A DNA stretch of 64,000 nucleotides from Megaustenia siamemsis (taxonomy: Eukaryota > Mollusca > Gastropoda > Stylommatophora > Ariophantidae), in assembly GCA_032433765.1 (NCBI GenBank), contig JAVIAB010000059.1, positions 54,472,402-54,536,401 of the forward strand. Direction: 5' to 3'. Shown here piece after piece: positions 41,101-44,230 of the stretch. The notes below the pieces were generated by a model. That model was not told where the DNA came from. It searched no databases and was given only the letters and a program-made list of their open reading frames with translations. The translations under genes and the position numbers were made by a program. The stretch's first letter is position 1. Each line of letters starts with the position of its first letter.

Positions 41101-41847
41101 GATCTGCACTTATTTAAGATGTTTAAGATAAAAAGACAATTAGAGGCCACAGAGATGGGATTTTTCAGAATCTAATATCTAATATTATGCCAGCTGTAAC
41201 AATCATGAAATGTAACTCAATTACTTACATGGTTTGGCCACCTGGTCAGAATGAATCCTCACCAATCACCATCAAGGGCGTTCTTCTTGAGAATGCATGG
41301 AAAAAGACCAAGAGGAAGACAGAGAAGAAGATGGATAGACGCAGTGACAGAGACATGTAACAACAAAGGAAAACACTAATTCAGACAATTGAGCAGCTCA
41401 AGAACGACAAATGATATAAACCACGACACTTTTTAGGTATCAGTGAAAAGAGAAAAGAAAAGAAGAAGAAGAAGAAGAAAAGAACACCATATTTCCTATA
41501 CGCCACTTGGCGTGACGGGGGTACTTTACTTTTACACTCCATCAACAGCTATTCTATTCTTCAAAAGCTCTTGATTTCCAAATAATTTAAATAGAATGAA
41601 CAATTACTACAAAAAGAAATAATAATCAGGAAGTATTAAATCATTCTAATATAGAACATATAATCTATTTTAATGTACAGAAAGAAATCAGGATTACAAA
41701 AATACAGTCTCTGTTTATTATTTGTAATTTGACTTACCAGGTCATGATGTTCTGGAACGTTACAGAAAAGATAACTATCATCTGTTCCAGGTTGCCCCAC
41801 TTCCATATTTTTTAGGATTCCCCTCGGGCCATCCATACCTACAGCAC
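2062..41847 (-). CDS. CNTRL: Centriolin-like coiled-coil gene, 15 exons, partial
   Basis: Centriolin is a large centrosome and basal-body coiled-coil protein of the mother-centriole appendages and midbody. Fifteen exons on the minus strand, each with AG acceptor and GT donor, join with consistent phases: 41738-41847, 39237-39302, 33851-33919, 32275-32438, 29452-29629, 27011-27217, 25208-25272, 22270-22396, 21415-21579, 19480-19755, 18115-18332, 14611-14768, 11658-11731, 7011-7199, 2062-2115. The product is about 706 residues, almost all heptad-like charged coiled coil. The assignment rests on recalled similarity to human centriolin: CNVPEHH, then a block with LEKTLAKRQ, then CVELVKS...KDIERKKI, then NKNKSELKHTLEM. 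Order is conserved. The N-terminal leucine-rich-repeat half and the C-terminus are not in view, and no start or stop codon is present. No alignment was run. A different long coiled-coil protein is possible but less likely. Confidence 0.8.
2635..3159 (-). mobile_element. LINE family D, 5'-truncated insertion
   Basis: Antisense copy of the C-terminal LINE ORF and 3' UTR ending in a (TATC)n tail at 2635. It is flanked by 12-bp duplications TATTATAGATAT at 2623-2634 and 3160-3171. The open part at 2769-2999 is the complement of the coding strand. Confidence 0.85.
3172..3655. other. intronic DNA, nothing recognised
   Basis: No exon, repeat head or microsatellite could be supported here. Confidence 0.4.
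3660..4280 (+). mobile_element. LINE family B 3' fragment
   Basis: The sense strand carries the family B C-terminal region (a YLGTMLTTDGRCTTE-like block, then CESWT and RRMLRIPW-like blocks) with several frame breaks. It ends in the family B 3' sequence AGACATGATCACCTATGCC. Compare 10905-11620 and 12884-13830 on the other strand. Confidence 0.82.
4517..5980 (+). pseudogene. LINE A endonuclease end plus reverse transcriptase, frame-broken
   Basis: A 487-codon open segment. Residues 1 to about 170 are a lysine-rich linker after the endonuclease. Reverse transcriptase follows: FIDYTKAFDRV (motif A region), KRGVRQGCILSPSLFNLY (motif B), and YADDTVLL with the catalytic YADD near residue 458. The frame is lost at about 5976 by an apparent loss of one G in the GLDMNIKKTK region, giving a stop at 5978-5980. 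Coding continues at once in another frame. The normal protein would also carry the whole N-terminal endonuclease, which is missing. Inactive as an autonomous element. Confidence 0.88.
5983..6666 (+). pseudogene. LINE A C-terminal region after frameshift
   Basis: A 227-codon continuation of the same protein: KKTKTM, then YLGHTITSDGKCTTE, LYGAETWTLDKKTEQRIEAF and the tail FLGHVKRHNSLLKVILEGK with a basic GKRGRGRPR stretch, stopping just before the (GAT)n tail. The same C-terminus recurs at 9387-10029, 33079-33370 and 60585-60925. Confidence 0.85.
6686..7000. other. intron segment, nothing recognised
   Basis: Intron just downstream, in gene direction, of exon 14. No motif seen. Confidence 0.35.
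7011..7199 (-). CDS. CNTRL: centriolin-like exon 14
   Basis: 189 nt, 63 codons, phase 0 to 0: DMRSAFHQRDQAKQELGRLN... to AEREKEHIEAEV. Good TTCACAG acceptor and GTATGT donor. Confidence 0.82.
7250..7400 (-). repeat. SINE-tail-like dispersed repeat
   Basis: Contains GGCGTATGGGGAATATAGTG and then CTCTCAGATAATGGCA followed by TTAAAGAGCCC. The same order of words recurs in diverged form near 57510-57600 (CTCTCGGATAACGGCA, TTAAAGATCCC), so this is a dispersed repeat without a clear head. Confidence 0.5.
7435..8725. repeat. 33-bp tandem array (about 38 copies)
   Basis: The unit contains GACAGATGTGTTGAGCCATC followed by TACCTACACTGAA. Because the period is 33 bp, it stays open for 394 codons on the plus strand as 11-residue LKTDVLSHLPT repeats. 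From about 8528 the unit switches to a 36-bp variant with an extra ATA-GAC (CAGATAGACAGATG). It lies in the intron between exons 13 and 14. Confidence 0.95.
8726..8810 (-). repeat. fragment of dispersed repeat R3
   Basis: Contains ATATCACAGTGTGCTTG and CATGCCCACTTAGTGAG. Related to the part of R3 around 14285-14335 (see 14065-14400). Confidence 0.5.
8811..9370. other. intron DNA, nothing recognised
   Basis: Three short imperfect repeats of a GTTACTTGG/TATTA segment at 8825-8925. Otherwise nothing. Confidence 0.35.
9387..10029 (-). mobile_element. LINE family A 3' fragment
   Basis: Antisense copy of the family A C-terminus (YNYLGHTITNDGKC, then LYGAETWTLDKK, then FLGHVKRHNSLLKLILEGK), with one frame change near 9830. 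It is flanked by 11-bp duplications ATTCAATGTTT at 9376-9386 and 10030-10040. Compared with 4468-6674 it is more decayed. Confidence 0.88.
10103..10586 (+). mobile_element. LINE family D 3' insertion, open C-terminal frame
   Basis: A 5'-truncated copy with an intact 3' end. The frame at 10086-10490 reads NKCLRKIFGIGWNKFKTNEE, SYVGHVMRRDNNR, RPRETLRRTMMREARAAGFG and then a stop. It ends in (GATA)n and is flanked by 13-bp duplications GATGTAGGTCTCT at 10090-10102 and 10587-10599. The best preserved D copy in the window. Confidence 0.92.
10600..10900. other. intron DNA with a short SINE-tail-like patch
   Basis: 10825-10890 (ATGGTCACTAATACCACTTG, then CTCCATACACCGAG) resembles the tail of SINE family 1 in diverged form. 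Nothing else seen. Confidence 0.4.
10905..11620 (-). mobile_element. LINE family B 3' fragment
   Basis: Begins with the family B 3' end in reverse (ATCATCAAGTACCGGGCC, GGCGTAGGTGATCATG) and extends through the C-terminal coding region. Frames are broken. Sense relatives are at 3660-4280 and 14875-15358. Confidence 0.87.
11658..11731 (-). CDS. CNTRL: centriolin-like exon 13
   Basis: 74 nt, two bases plus 24 codons: SKAELKTLHDSIKDAEENIR then RIDQ. It lies in the 200-bp gap between two antisense LINE B fragments, which have not disrupted it. Confidence 0.77.
11826..12255 (-). mobile_element. LINE family B 3' fragment
   Basis: Second antisense family B copy in this intron set, from TATCATGCCTGCTGGCGTAG to the CATAACATTTAAG region. 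It is shorter than its neighbour and has independent changes, so it is a separate insertion rather than a local duplicate. Confidence 0.83.
12256..12880. other. intron DNA, nothing recognised
   Basis: AT-rich; no exon or repeat identified. Confidence 0.35.
12884..13830 (-). mobile_element. LINE family B fragment split by a SINE
   Basis: Antisense family B: GGCGTAGGTGA at its 3' end, interrupted at 12916-13074 by a SINE, then continuing to about 13830. Coding blocks on the minus strand include MLTSDGRCTTKVRCRMAQAK and YRRMLRIPWTAKMSNENVL (113 codons open at 13276-13617) and, further upstream, the LNSKKTEV stretch. Confidence 0.88.
12916..13074 (-). mobile_element. tRNA-derived SINE, different family, nested in LINE B
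   Basis: The minus strand starts with a tRNA-like head, TAGCTGAGTGGCAGAG (box A) and GGGTTCGATCCTGCC (box B), and ends near CTTCCTCTGAATTGAT. Flanked by 13-bp duplications CTGG(C/T)GTAGGTGA at 12903-12915 and 13075-13087, which are family B LINE sequence, so it inserted after the LINE. Confidence 0.9.
13831..14060. other. intron DNA, nothing recognised
   Basis: AT-rich sequence between LINE B and R3, without signals. Confidence 0.3.
14065..14400 (+). repeat. dispersed repeat R3
   Basis: Matches 39430-39680 in reverse complement: GGATCGGTGAACCAGAACC here, CACCAATCCTGG there; ATGAGTAGGGATTGAAG here, CTTTGATCCCTACTCG there. A non-coding short interspersed repeat of about 300 bp. Confidence 0.75.
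14611..14768 (-). CDS. CNTRL: centriolin-like exon 12
   Basis: 158 nt: one base completing arginine, 52 codons, and one base over. Includes MEEKIDSTTSRLEVLQSELR and KDVSSMKQSIK. Phases match exons 11 and 13 exactly. Confidence 0.8.
14875..15358 (+). mobile_element. LINE family B 3' insertion with clean target duplication
   Basis: Starts inside the C-terminal coding region and ends ACGCCAGTAGGCCCGGTACT then (TGATGA)n. Flanked by 11-bp duplications AATGCTGAGTA at 14864-14874 and 15359-15369. It is sense-oriented on plus, so antisense to centriolin, 100 bp upstream of exon 12's acceptor. Confidence 0.92.
15370..16055. other. intron DNA, nothing recognised
   Basis: AT-rich; no exon or repeat unit identified. 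Confidence 0.35.
16060..16525 (+). mobile_element. old LINE C-terminal fragment (family G)
   Basis: Carries a decayed CESWT-type block (TGTGAATCATGGACAGTGTC) and a following R-I-P block typical of these LINE C-termini, ending with GATGATGAC. Many stops. More diverged than families A-D. Confidence 0.65.
16641..17080. repeat. 148-bp tandem triplication
   Basis: Units start at TGTCCATGTCTGATATTATA at 16641, 16789 and 16937, spaced exactly 148 bp, and appear identical over nearly their whole length. The third ends near 17080. Contains TTAATAAATAAAATGCC. Intronic. Confidence 0.97.
17081..17656. other. intron DNA, nothing recognised
   Basis: No exon or repeat identified. Confidence 0.35.
17670..17927 (+). 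mobile_element. SINE family 1, copy 2
   Basis: Complete: head GGGAGCTGTGATAGCTCAG, box B GGTTCAATCCC, tail to TACTTTACTTG. Flanked by 13-bp duplications ACTGGAATATTTT at 17657-17669 and 17928-17940. Confidence 0.95.
18115..18332 (-). CDS. CNTRL: centriolin-like exon 11
   Basis: 218 nt, phase 0 to 2. Encodes EKSVLEQLNAETNRKNTDLD... to DEDCKTLDDKLNNMK as coiled coil. A TTTTACAG acceptor and GTAAAG donor bound it. Confidence 0.82.
18555..18808 (-). mobile_element. SINE family 1, copy 3
   Basis: Antisense copy; tail at 18565, box B near 18750, head cut short after CCACTGACTATG. Flanked by 10-bp duplications TGTAGGTCTA at 18545-18554 and 18809-18818. Confidence 0.93.
19036..19289 (+). mobile_element. 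SINE family 1, copy 4
   Basis: Diverged complete copy starting GGGAGCTGGATAGCTCAG. Flanked by 13-bp duplications ACAAGTAA(A/C)ATTT at 19023-19035 and 19290-19302. It ends about 190 bp from the donor side of exon 10. Confidence 0.93.
19480..19755 (-). CDS. CNTRL: centriolin-like exon 10
   Basis: 276 nt, 92 codons, the longest exon seen. Contains EEEVLQRLTNNVNKNKSELK and VELERTQRMLLE. The second half resembles the recalled human stretch with SKHKTELKNILDM and SELEKTQVAVLEE, the best single match in the gene. Confidence 0.87.
19800..20172. other. intron DNA, nothing recognised
   Basis: AT-rich sequence upstream of exon 10 in gene direction. Confidence 0.3.
20175..20208. repeat. (AAAAG)n microsatellite
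   Basis: About six units of AAAAG. Confidence 0.9.
20783..21240 (+). repeat. dispersed repeat R5, copy 1
   Basis: Shares ordered blocks with 45665-45990 and 62882-63330: GGTTAGTCGAAG, CTCAACCACCCAT, AGCAGCTACAGCACACACC, ACACAGCTC, GAGCACTAAACTCAGTAGCT and CTTTTCAGACTGAGCCTCAATGG. No terminal repeats identified. Confidence 0.8.
21415..21579 (-). CDS. CNTRL: centriolin-like exon 9
   Basis: 165 nt, 55 codons, phase 0 to 0: IDQNRQDLEKLDQQIGKKK... through VLQDAEAEVASKQREIR. Acceptor CATAG, donor GTAAAT. Confidence 0.8.
21640..22000. other. intron DNA, no gene recognised
   Basis: 21655-21700 has a short R3-like patch (CCAAAAGGCACATATTTCAC). The rest is unassigned. Confidence 0.35.
22005..22260. 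repeat. degenerate A-rich tandem array
   Basis: Diverged units of roughly 36-40 bp built from GAAAATGAAATAA, CAATAATCAAAATGTAG. Lies directly at the 3' side of exon 8. Confidence 0.6.
22270..22396 (-). CDS. CNTRL: centriolin-like exon 8
   Basis: 127 nt completing the split codon of the previous exon, then LQRMHADLAVNTQREKEM... to EIQRTRDQ in coiled coil. The donor GTTACA is non-consensus at +3 to +6. Confidence 0.75.
22440..22995. other. intron DNA with short imperfect ATGCAGTAAATA repeats
   Basis: Three spaced copies of CATGCAGTAAATA around 22812-22930. No exon seen. Confidence 0.4.
23003..23330 (+). mobile_element. I-clade LINE RNase H fragment, interrupted
   Basis: Begins GATTCGATGAGCA (DSMS region), continues with decayed KVTF-YVPGHAGVRGN-type RNase H sequence, and is the twin of 44631-45083. 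Homology stops near 23330 and resumes at about 24270, so roughly 0.94 kb is inserted. Confidence 0.75.
23335..24265. repeat. insertion inside the RNase H LINE, with an internal ~190-bp direct duplication
   Basis: The stretch about 23600-23765 is repeated in diverged form at about 23800-23965: TCATGACTTTCAC versus TTATGACTTTCAC, then AAATTATTAAA, TATAAACAA, TTAATATGAGAGA, GTGAATTAAG. The 3' part holds a second-type SINE (24058-24198). Confidence 0.6.
24058..24198 (+). mobile_element. tRNA-derived SINE family 2 with long flanking duplication
   Basis: Head GGCCTCGGTAGCCTAGTTGG, box B GTTCGATTCCC, short tail with A-run. It is flanked by a 30-bp exact direct repeat (TGTCAGACTTCGCACAAGGA and 10 more bases) at 24023-24052 and 24199-24228, longer than usual LINE-mediated duplications. 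Confidence 0.82.
24268..24395 (+). mobile_element. continuation of the interrupted RNase H LINE
   Basis: Matches the end of 44631-45083: ACACAGAACTGGAGTCATTGG, TCGCTGGACACTGCGGGACT, GAGCACCTATGGACATAT. Frame is broken. Confidence 0.75.
24727..24946 (+). mobile_element. LINE family D, short 3' insertion
   Basis: Last 220 bp of family D ending in (GATA)n, flanked by 12-bp duplications ATCTCCCACCTT at 24715-24726 and 24947-24958. 93-95% similar by eye to 10103-10586. Confidence 0.93.
25208..25272 (-). CDS. CNTRL: centriolin-like exon 7
   Basis: 65 nt, phase 0 to 2, IIAKKDLEFKKLDSEFKSTS. It is too short for an ordinary open-reading-frame search and was found by phase and by similarity to the vertebrate block after KEINK. 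Confidence 0.78.
25455..26220 (-). mobile_element. LINE family B 3' fragment
   Basis: Antisense, from the family B 3' end (GGCGTAGGTGACCATG) to the reverse transcriptase boundary (TATCATCAGCATACCTTAGA, antisense of the YADD block). Frame-broken; MLTSDGRCATKVKCRMAQAK remains readable. Confidence 0.88.
26221..26465. other. intron DNA, nothing recognised
   Basis: No signals seen. Confidence 0.3.
26468..26640 (+). repeat. dispersed repeat R6, copy 1
   Basis: Shares GATCTCCAT, GATG..GAATC.GAGT, GAAA.GCTGTCCCAACAAAT and AAGTCAG.CCT with 49405-49560. Probably a fragment of a coding repeat; family unknown. Confidence 0.65.
27011..27217 (-). CDS. CNTRL: centriolin-like exon 6
   Basis: 207 nt, phase 0 to 0, 69 residues from ARNTVNRYDGATSSLQQ to KIRQEKLLREINN. 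CVELVKS, KDIERKKI and LLREIN align with the recalled human VNLVKAD, KDLEQHKI and ILKEIN. The donor is GTTAGT, slightly weak. Confidence 0.85.
27583..27663 (+). mobile_element. 81-bp LINE family B 3' end nested in LINE D
   Basis: Only the last 81 bp of family B (AGACATGATCACCTATGCCA to TGATGATGATGAGG), flanked by 11-bp duplications ATAGGTATCAT at 27572-27582 and 27664-27674 within LINE D. Confidence 0.9.
27812..28075. repeat. 34-bp tandem array (about 7 copies)
   Basis: The unit contains GTTTGCCAATAGCGGGGACC then TATGGTGAGGTAAA, with few substitutions. It begins and ends inside LINE D sequence. Confidence 0.95.
28116..29440. other. intron DNA, nothing recognised
   Basis: Long intron segment between exons 5 and 6. 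No exon, SINE or LINE head was identified. A frame at 28677-28738 was considered and rejected. Confidence 0.4.
29452..29629 (-). CDS. CNTRL: centriolin-like exon 5
   Basis: 178 nt, one base plus 59 codons. Contains CLEKTLAKRQAQLKETERSL, which matches the recalled human CIEKTLLKRRSEL block in position. The polypyrimidine-poor acceptor TTTCAG and donor GTAGAGG fit. Confidence 0.82.
29640..30640. repeat. degenerate low-complexity intron sequence
   Basis: 29800-30130 is made of diverged ~40-bp units around GGAAGAATTTTTGA and TGTGAGGAAGAG; an A-run lies at 30001-30016. 30140-30640 is AT-rich without features. Confidence 0.5.
30760..30970 (-). mobile_element. LINE family D fragment, decayed
   Basis: Antisense blocks AGTGTTCTTTTTAGTGTCTC and GATGTTTCCCATAGAAAAGC match the family D C-terminus. 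Confidence 0.68.
31415..32045 (-). pseudogene. Penelope-like element C-terminal fragment with GIY-YIG domain
   Basis: Penelope-like elements encode reverse transcriptase joined to a GIY-YIG endonuclease. On the minus strand the frame reads LTHHPHNLAARQIMKRHLSI, PPLVAFKCDRNLQDILVRCR, a cysteine pair region (RTCSMCPFI), then YLIFTICQHCLKIYIGQTG. This matches the end of Penelope RT (the NLxDILVR block) and the start of a GIY-YIG domain, here with the variant spacing I-F...YIG. One in-frame TGA at 31646-31648, where an arginine codon is usual, interrupts it. The same frame continues with LEDRNCEHLYNIKHHSS and ends LQPRGLN, the usual C-terminus. The RT catalytic core is absent. Assigned from motif memory. 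Confidence 0.85.
32275..32438 (-). CDS. CNTRL: centriolin-like exon 4
   Basis: 164 nt, phase 0 to 2. Encodes DRRDELEGLDLAIERQKRN... and YALGELNYWRKRNNKKIVA, a highly charged coiled coil. The split AG|G arginine codon is completed by the next exon. Confidence 0.8.
32560..33078 (+). mobile_element. LINE family A 5' end (5' UTR and start of endonuclease)
   Basis: Includes CTTCCAAGATGGCGTCTGTG and a frame ending KDLNISTWNVRT. STWNVRT is the beginning of an EEP (AP-like) endonuclease domain. The sequence then switches directly to the family A 3' end at about 33079, so this is the 5' part of an internally deleted copy. The left boundary is approximate. Confidence 0.72.
33079..33370 (+). mobile_element. 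LINE family A 3' end joined to the 5' end
   Basis: GAAGTCTTAAAACAACTAAA through GGAGATGGCACTCGATGA, matching 6380-6664, with stops and a frameshift. Confidence 0.85.
33466..33562. repeat. 23-bp tandem repeat, 4 copies
   Basis: Unit GCAATTACTTTGATTTCAAT plus ATT, nearly perfect. Confidence 0.93.
33851..33919 (-). CDS. CNTRL: centriolin-like exon 3
   Basis: 69 nt, phase 0 to 0, 23 residues DTQEEFLLHDERKNIKK... of coiled coil. The acceptor is TTAG and the donor GTAAAG. Confidence 0.72.
34010..34215. repeat. about 58-bp tandem repeat, 3-4 copies
   Basis: Unit contains CTTAACTTCTAAACAGCTTA then CAGACATTCTATTTACATTG; the first copy is the most diverged. Confidence 0.9.
34595..34622. repeat. (CT)n microsatellite
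   Basis: Uninterrupted CT run following TATTT. Confidence 0.9.
34640..34985 (-). other. unidentified repeat-like sequence with overlapping open frames
   Basis: Open in several frames (108 codons plus, 91 and 68 codons minus) and more GC-rich than the surrounding intron. The minus frame has RSTHLT and WRRTQCNVL stretches. I do not recognise the product. It could be a fragment of an I-type LINE 3' end or a relic of a gene. Confidence 0.3.
34986..35600. repeat. degenerate minisatellite
   Basis: Diverged units of about 35-45 bp around AAAGATATGAGATATGACTA and AACATAGACATGCACACA. Produces misleading histidine/cysteine/valine-rich frames on the minus strand. Confidence 0.85.
35617..37145 (-). pseudogene. 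multiple-EGF / fucolectin-type (F5/8C-like) gene, broken
   Basis: On the minus strand: a hydrophobic leader-like stretch (VFVLLASFEA), a short EGF-like cysteine module (AAGWFGTNCALQCHC), then a discoidin/fucolectin-type galactose-binding domain (VNGKTKTNLYDNDCTHTQ, VYWYLNYATSRKIHTIRIYH, IKIEFSSTISQAEKC), then tandem MEGF-like EGF modules (CKETCYGSDCTLKCPDNC repeated). Secreted or membrane proteins of this architecture are abundant in molluscs. In-frame stops occur at about 37120, 36954, 36836 and 36589. The frame shifts at 36165-36189. It sits on the same strand as centriolin, in the intron between exons 2 and 3. Non-functional as read; sequencing error could not explain four stops. Confidence 0.8.
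37161..37600. other. intron DNA, nothing recognised
   Basis: No features beyond short AT repeats near 37555-37600. Confidence 0.3.
37604..37860 (+). mobile_element. SINE family 1, copy 5
   Basis: Complete, GGGAGCTCTGATAGCTCAG to ACTTTACTTTTTT, with box B GGTTCGATCCC. Flanked by ATATATTTAATTT at about 37591-37603 and 37863-37875. Confidence 0.92.
37876..39230. other. intron DNA, nothing recognised
   Basis: A short TAGA/CAGA patch at 38110-38160. No exon or transposon identified. Confidence 0.35.
39237..39302 (-). CDS. CNTRL: centriolin-like exon 2
   Basis: 66 nt, phase 0 to 0, 22 residues beginning EDYIAELQEIIRKLKLR. The acceptor offers two AGs three bases apart (CAG GAG), so the first residue E could be optional. 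The donor is GTAGGT. Confidence 0.78.
39430..39680 (-). repeat. dispersed repeat R3, reverse copy
   Basis: Reverse-complement relative of 14065-14400. TAAAAGGACATTAAGTGGGC and GGTCTGGATGGTTCTGGTTC are the best preserved blocks. Confidence 0.75.
39815..40135 (+). mobile_element. LINE family D fragment, decayed
   Basis: Contains TGGAGCAAATTCAAGACTAG, ATATTGGCCATTTGACAAGA and AAAGCAAGCACTCAAATGAG, matching GWNKFKT, SYVGHVMRR and AKQA-W of family D. Confidence 0.72.
40250..40525. repeat. about 60-72-bp tandem repeat, 4 copies
   Basis: Units contain AGGTAGATATACACAGTA, GCCAGAACTGG(G/A)T and CTTCCTTCGAAGGGTGACC. Spacing varies because of internal changes. Confidence 0.88.
40869..41530 (+). mobile_element. 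SINE family 1, copy 6, split by a LINE
   Basis: Head and body at 40869-41082. The tail resumes at 41483-41530 with AACACCATATTTCCTATACG. A LINE 3' end lies between. Confidence 0.92.
41083..41482 (+). mobile_element. LINE 3' end nested in SINE copy 6
   Basis: Decayed C-terminus (GACCAAGAGGAAGACAGAG encodes a basic RPRGRQRR-like block) ending in (GAA)n. Flanked by 12-bp duplications AACACCATATTT at 41071-41082 and 41483-41494, which are SINE sequence. Confidence 0.9.
41738..41847 (-). CDS. CNTRL: centriolin-like exon 1 of those visible
   Basis: 110 nt between an AG acceptor (41848-41849) and a GTAAGT donor (rc of ACTTAC, 41732-41737). It enters with two bases of a split codon and ends in phase 0. 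It encodes GMDGPRGILKNMEVG..., then DSYLFCNVPEHHDL. The CNVPEHH motif is the anchor of the centriolin assignment and is followed at once by coiled coil in the next exon. It may not be the first coding exon. Confidence 0.8.
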
Positions 41848-41929
41848 CTGAAGAAAAGAAAAACATAACAACACTAATACAATAAATAAATTCATTGATT
41901 AGGTGCCGTTTCCACATCGAAAGTTAGAT

Positions 41930-41995
41930 ACTATGCAGCACCATTTTACTCTGTCTCTTGTCTTGATGGTGCACGTTGTCATAGGTTCACCTGAC
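41930..41995 (-). mobile_element. LINE family A scrap
   Basis: TGTCTCTTGTCTTGATGGTG then CACGTTGTCATAGGTTCACC matches 9448-9495 antisense (TCTG-ACTTTC-KARD region). It lies just upstream of exon 1. Confidence 0.6.
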
Positions 41996-42007
41996 AATAT
42001 TAAATAA

Positions 42008-43265
42008 ATCATCATCATGTGCCATACTGGCTGGCATAGGCGATCATGTTCTTCCATAATATTCTATCCGCAGTACATCGCACCAATTCTATTGTTGACT
42101 GTTTTCCATGCCTTGACACCAAGCTATCTAATATTTTCTCTCTTTGTCATCCACAATCTCTCTTTCCTTGTATTCTGCCAGCTGTAACCAAATATTCCAA
42201 CTTTCCTCTTCTCATGATGCCTGTAAAAAAATGCTGATTGTTTCTTTCTGATGTTGTTTAGGAGCTCCCTTTTTCTGTTGACCTCTTTGAGAATTTCCTC
42301 ATTGATCTTTTTAGCTGTCCAGGGAACTTTCAACATTCTTCTGAGAAATCCCATCTCTGTGGCCTCTAATTGTCTTTTAGTTTGTTTGTCTACTGTCCAT
42401 GATTCACTTTCAAAGGTCAGAATTGGCTCTATGTAGCACAGATGACCTCTCTTTCTCACTTATATTGATATATATTTGTTACATAAGATGTTTTTTATTT
42501 TCTGAAATGCTATTTGGCCTGAATTGGCCTTTTAGTATTCTACTTTTTATTTCTGTGGTGCATCATCCATCTGATGTTATTATTGTGTCCAAGTATTTGA
42601 TGCGTTGCACTTGTTTAAGATTTGTCCTGTTATTGTTATGCTGCATGATGGTGATGATTTTTTTCTTTGATATAACCATTACTTCTGTTTTCTTACTATT
42701 CAGACTGAGCCCTTTTGTTACTTTCCTTTAATTTATGTCTATAATTTCTTTTAGTTCATTCTCTGTCTCTGATATTAAGACTTTCTCATTTGCTTATAGC
42801 AAATTGGGAGCCGCGATAGCTCAGTGGTTAGTGAACTGGACTACAAAGGACAAGGGGTAGGGTTCAGTCCCAACCGACAGCTTCCGGGTTCGCCCAGCCT
42901 TAAATGGGTACCGGATTTTTTTCTGGGAAAGTAAAGCGGCACGGGCGTAATACCGACAATATTACTCCAAAAATGATGTGCTGAAGGTCTGCAAAATTTA
43001 TGGTCACTAACACCATACTCCCTATACGCCACTTGGTGTGATGGGGGGGGGGGGGTTACTTTACTTTATTAATATCGCAAATTATTTATGTTGTGACCAT
43101 TGACTTCAATTCCTTTTGTATCTACTATTGATCTCATAATATTTTCACTGTAAAGTGAAACCAAATCCAGTGACACAATGCAGCCATGTCTGACTCCTTG
43201 TTTTATATATTGGAACTGTCCTGTTTGGTTGCTAATGCTTATGACTGCTGTTTGTTGGAAAGTAC
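42008..43265 (-). mobile_element. LINE family C 3' portion, split by a SINE
   Basis: Antisense: GGCTGGCATAGGCGATCATG at the 3' end, a minus-strand 111-codon frame at 42124-42459 (SESWTVDKQTKRQLEATEMG, RRMLKVPWTAKKINEEIL), then up to the reverse transcriptase (43083-43265). Interrupted at 42807-43070 by SINE copy 7. Related to family B but distinct. Confidence 0.85.
42807..43072 (+). mobile_element. SINE family 1, copy 7, nested in LINE C
   Basis: GGGAGCCGCGATAGCTCAG to TTACTTTACTTT, with a G-run of 13 near 43045. Flanked by near-identical TAT(A/-)GCAAATT sequences from LINE C at about 42796-42806 and 43073-43083. Confidence 0.92.
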
Positions 43266-43519
43266 ATGAATTAAATAGATGTCAATACGAAATTAACAGC
43301 TTCTTGCAGAAAGCATTAACATAATTTGAATAGTGGTTACTATGTACGGCTAGAAATACAGTCCCGAAGAAATAAGTATTGAGGACAGATCAAGCTATAT
43401 AGGGAGAAGATGCGGTACATCGATCAGGTGCTTAGAATGGATGAAAGAAGACTTTACGCGACAGATCTTTATGTGGACACTGTGTGTCAACAGAAAACAA
43501 GAATAACTTAAAGGGGCGC

Positions 43520-43995
43520 TAGGATTGTGTACACGTTAAATAAAACTGGTGACAATGGTGAGCCTTGTGGCAGCCCAGGACAAATGGATGTTGGCTCGGA
43601 AGACCAACTTCCACATCTGAGTATCACCTTCCTCTGAAAAAGAGTGCAGCAGCTATCCATCTAATGAGAAGGGGTGCACCGCCAGTTTGAGGAGCATATG
43701 CATGAGATATTCAAACGGTACCCTGTTGTATGCATCCTCCAGATCTATAGCAGCAGCACATGTCTCCTCTCGTCTGTGGAAGCCTTCGAAGACATCATAG
43801 GCAAAGACTACCGCATTGAGCCATGTCTCTTTGTTATATCTATAACCTCCGAGTGTGGGTGGGAATGCGCGTTTCTGTTCAAAGTAACAGGTGAGGGCAC
43901 TGGCAACTATTTTCTCCAGCAGGTTGTCCGCAGTGTTCTGCATTGTGATGATTCTATAGGCACTGATCTGAGAATGGTCCTTTATCATCAGCATA
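43520..43995 (-). pseudogene. I/Jockey-type LINE reverse transcriptase fragment
   Basis: The minus frame 43653-43994 (113 codons) reads AYRIITMQNTADNLLEKIVA, PPTLGGYR, then AAAIDLEDAYNRVPF (motif A: D-x-E-D-A). After a stop and frame change, LPQGSPLSPVLFNVYT (motif B) follows at about 43545-43590. It is cut off before the YADD motif, where the CTTAAAGGGGCGCTA repeat begins. Different from families A-E. Confidence 0.85.
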
Positions 43996-44230
43996 TCTAA
44001 GGTTATTGATTATCTTCCCATTAATTTGTTGGCCTGGCATCTGTGTGGTGTTTTTAAAGATTTGTTCAGTGTATAGCTTGAACAAGCTTGGTGATAGGAT
44101 ACATCCTTGTCTTACTCTTCTTTTTATATCAATGGGTGTAGAGTTTTTCTTTGTTATAATTTATTATTGCTGTTTTGCTCTCAGTATAGATTACATATTA
44201 GTCGTATGTCCTTGTCATCTAGATGAATTG
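43985..44230 (-). mobile_element. LINE family A reverse transcriptase fragment
   Basis: Antisense of 5665-5905: ATCATCAGCATATCTAAGG (YADD block), ATCTTCCCATTAATTTG, GTCTTACTCTTCTTTTTAT. Directly abuts the I-type fragment. Confidence 0.83.
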
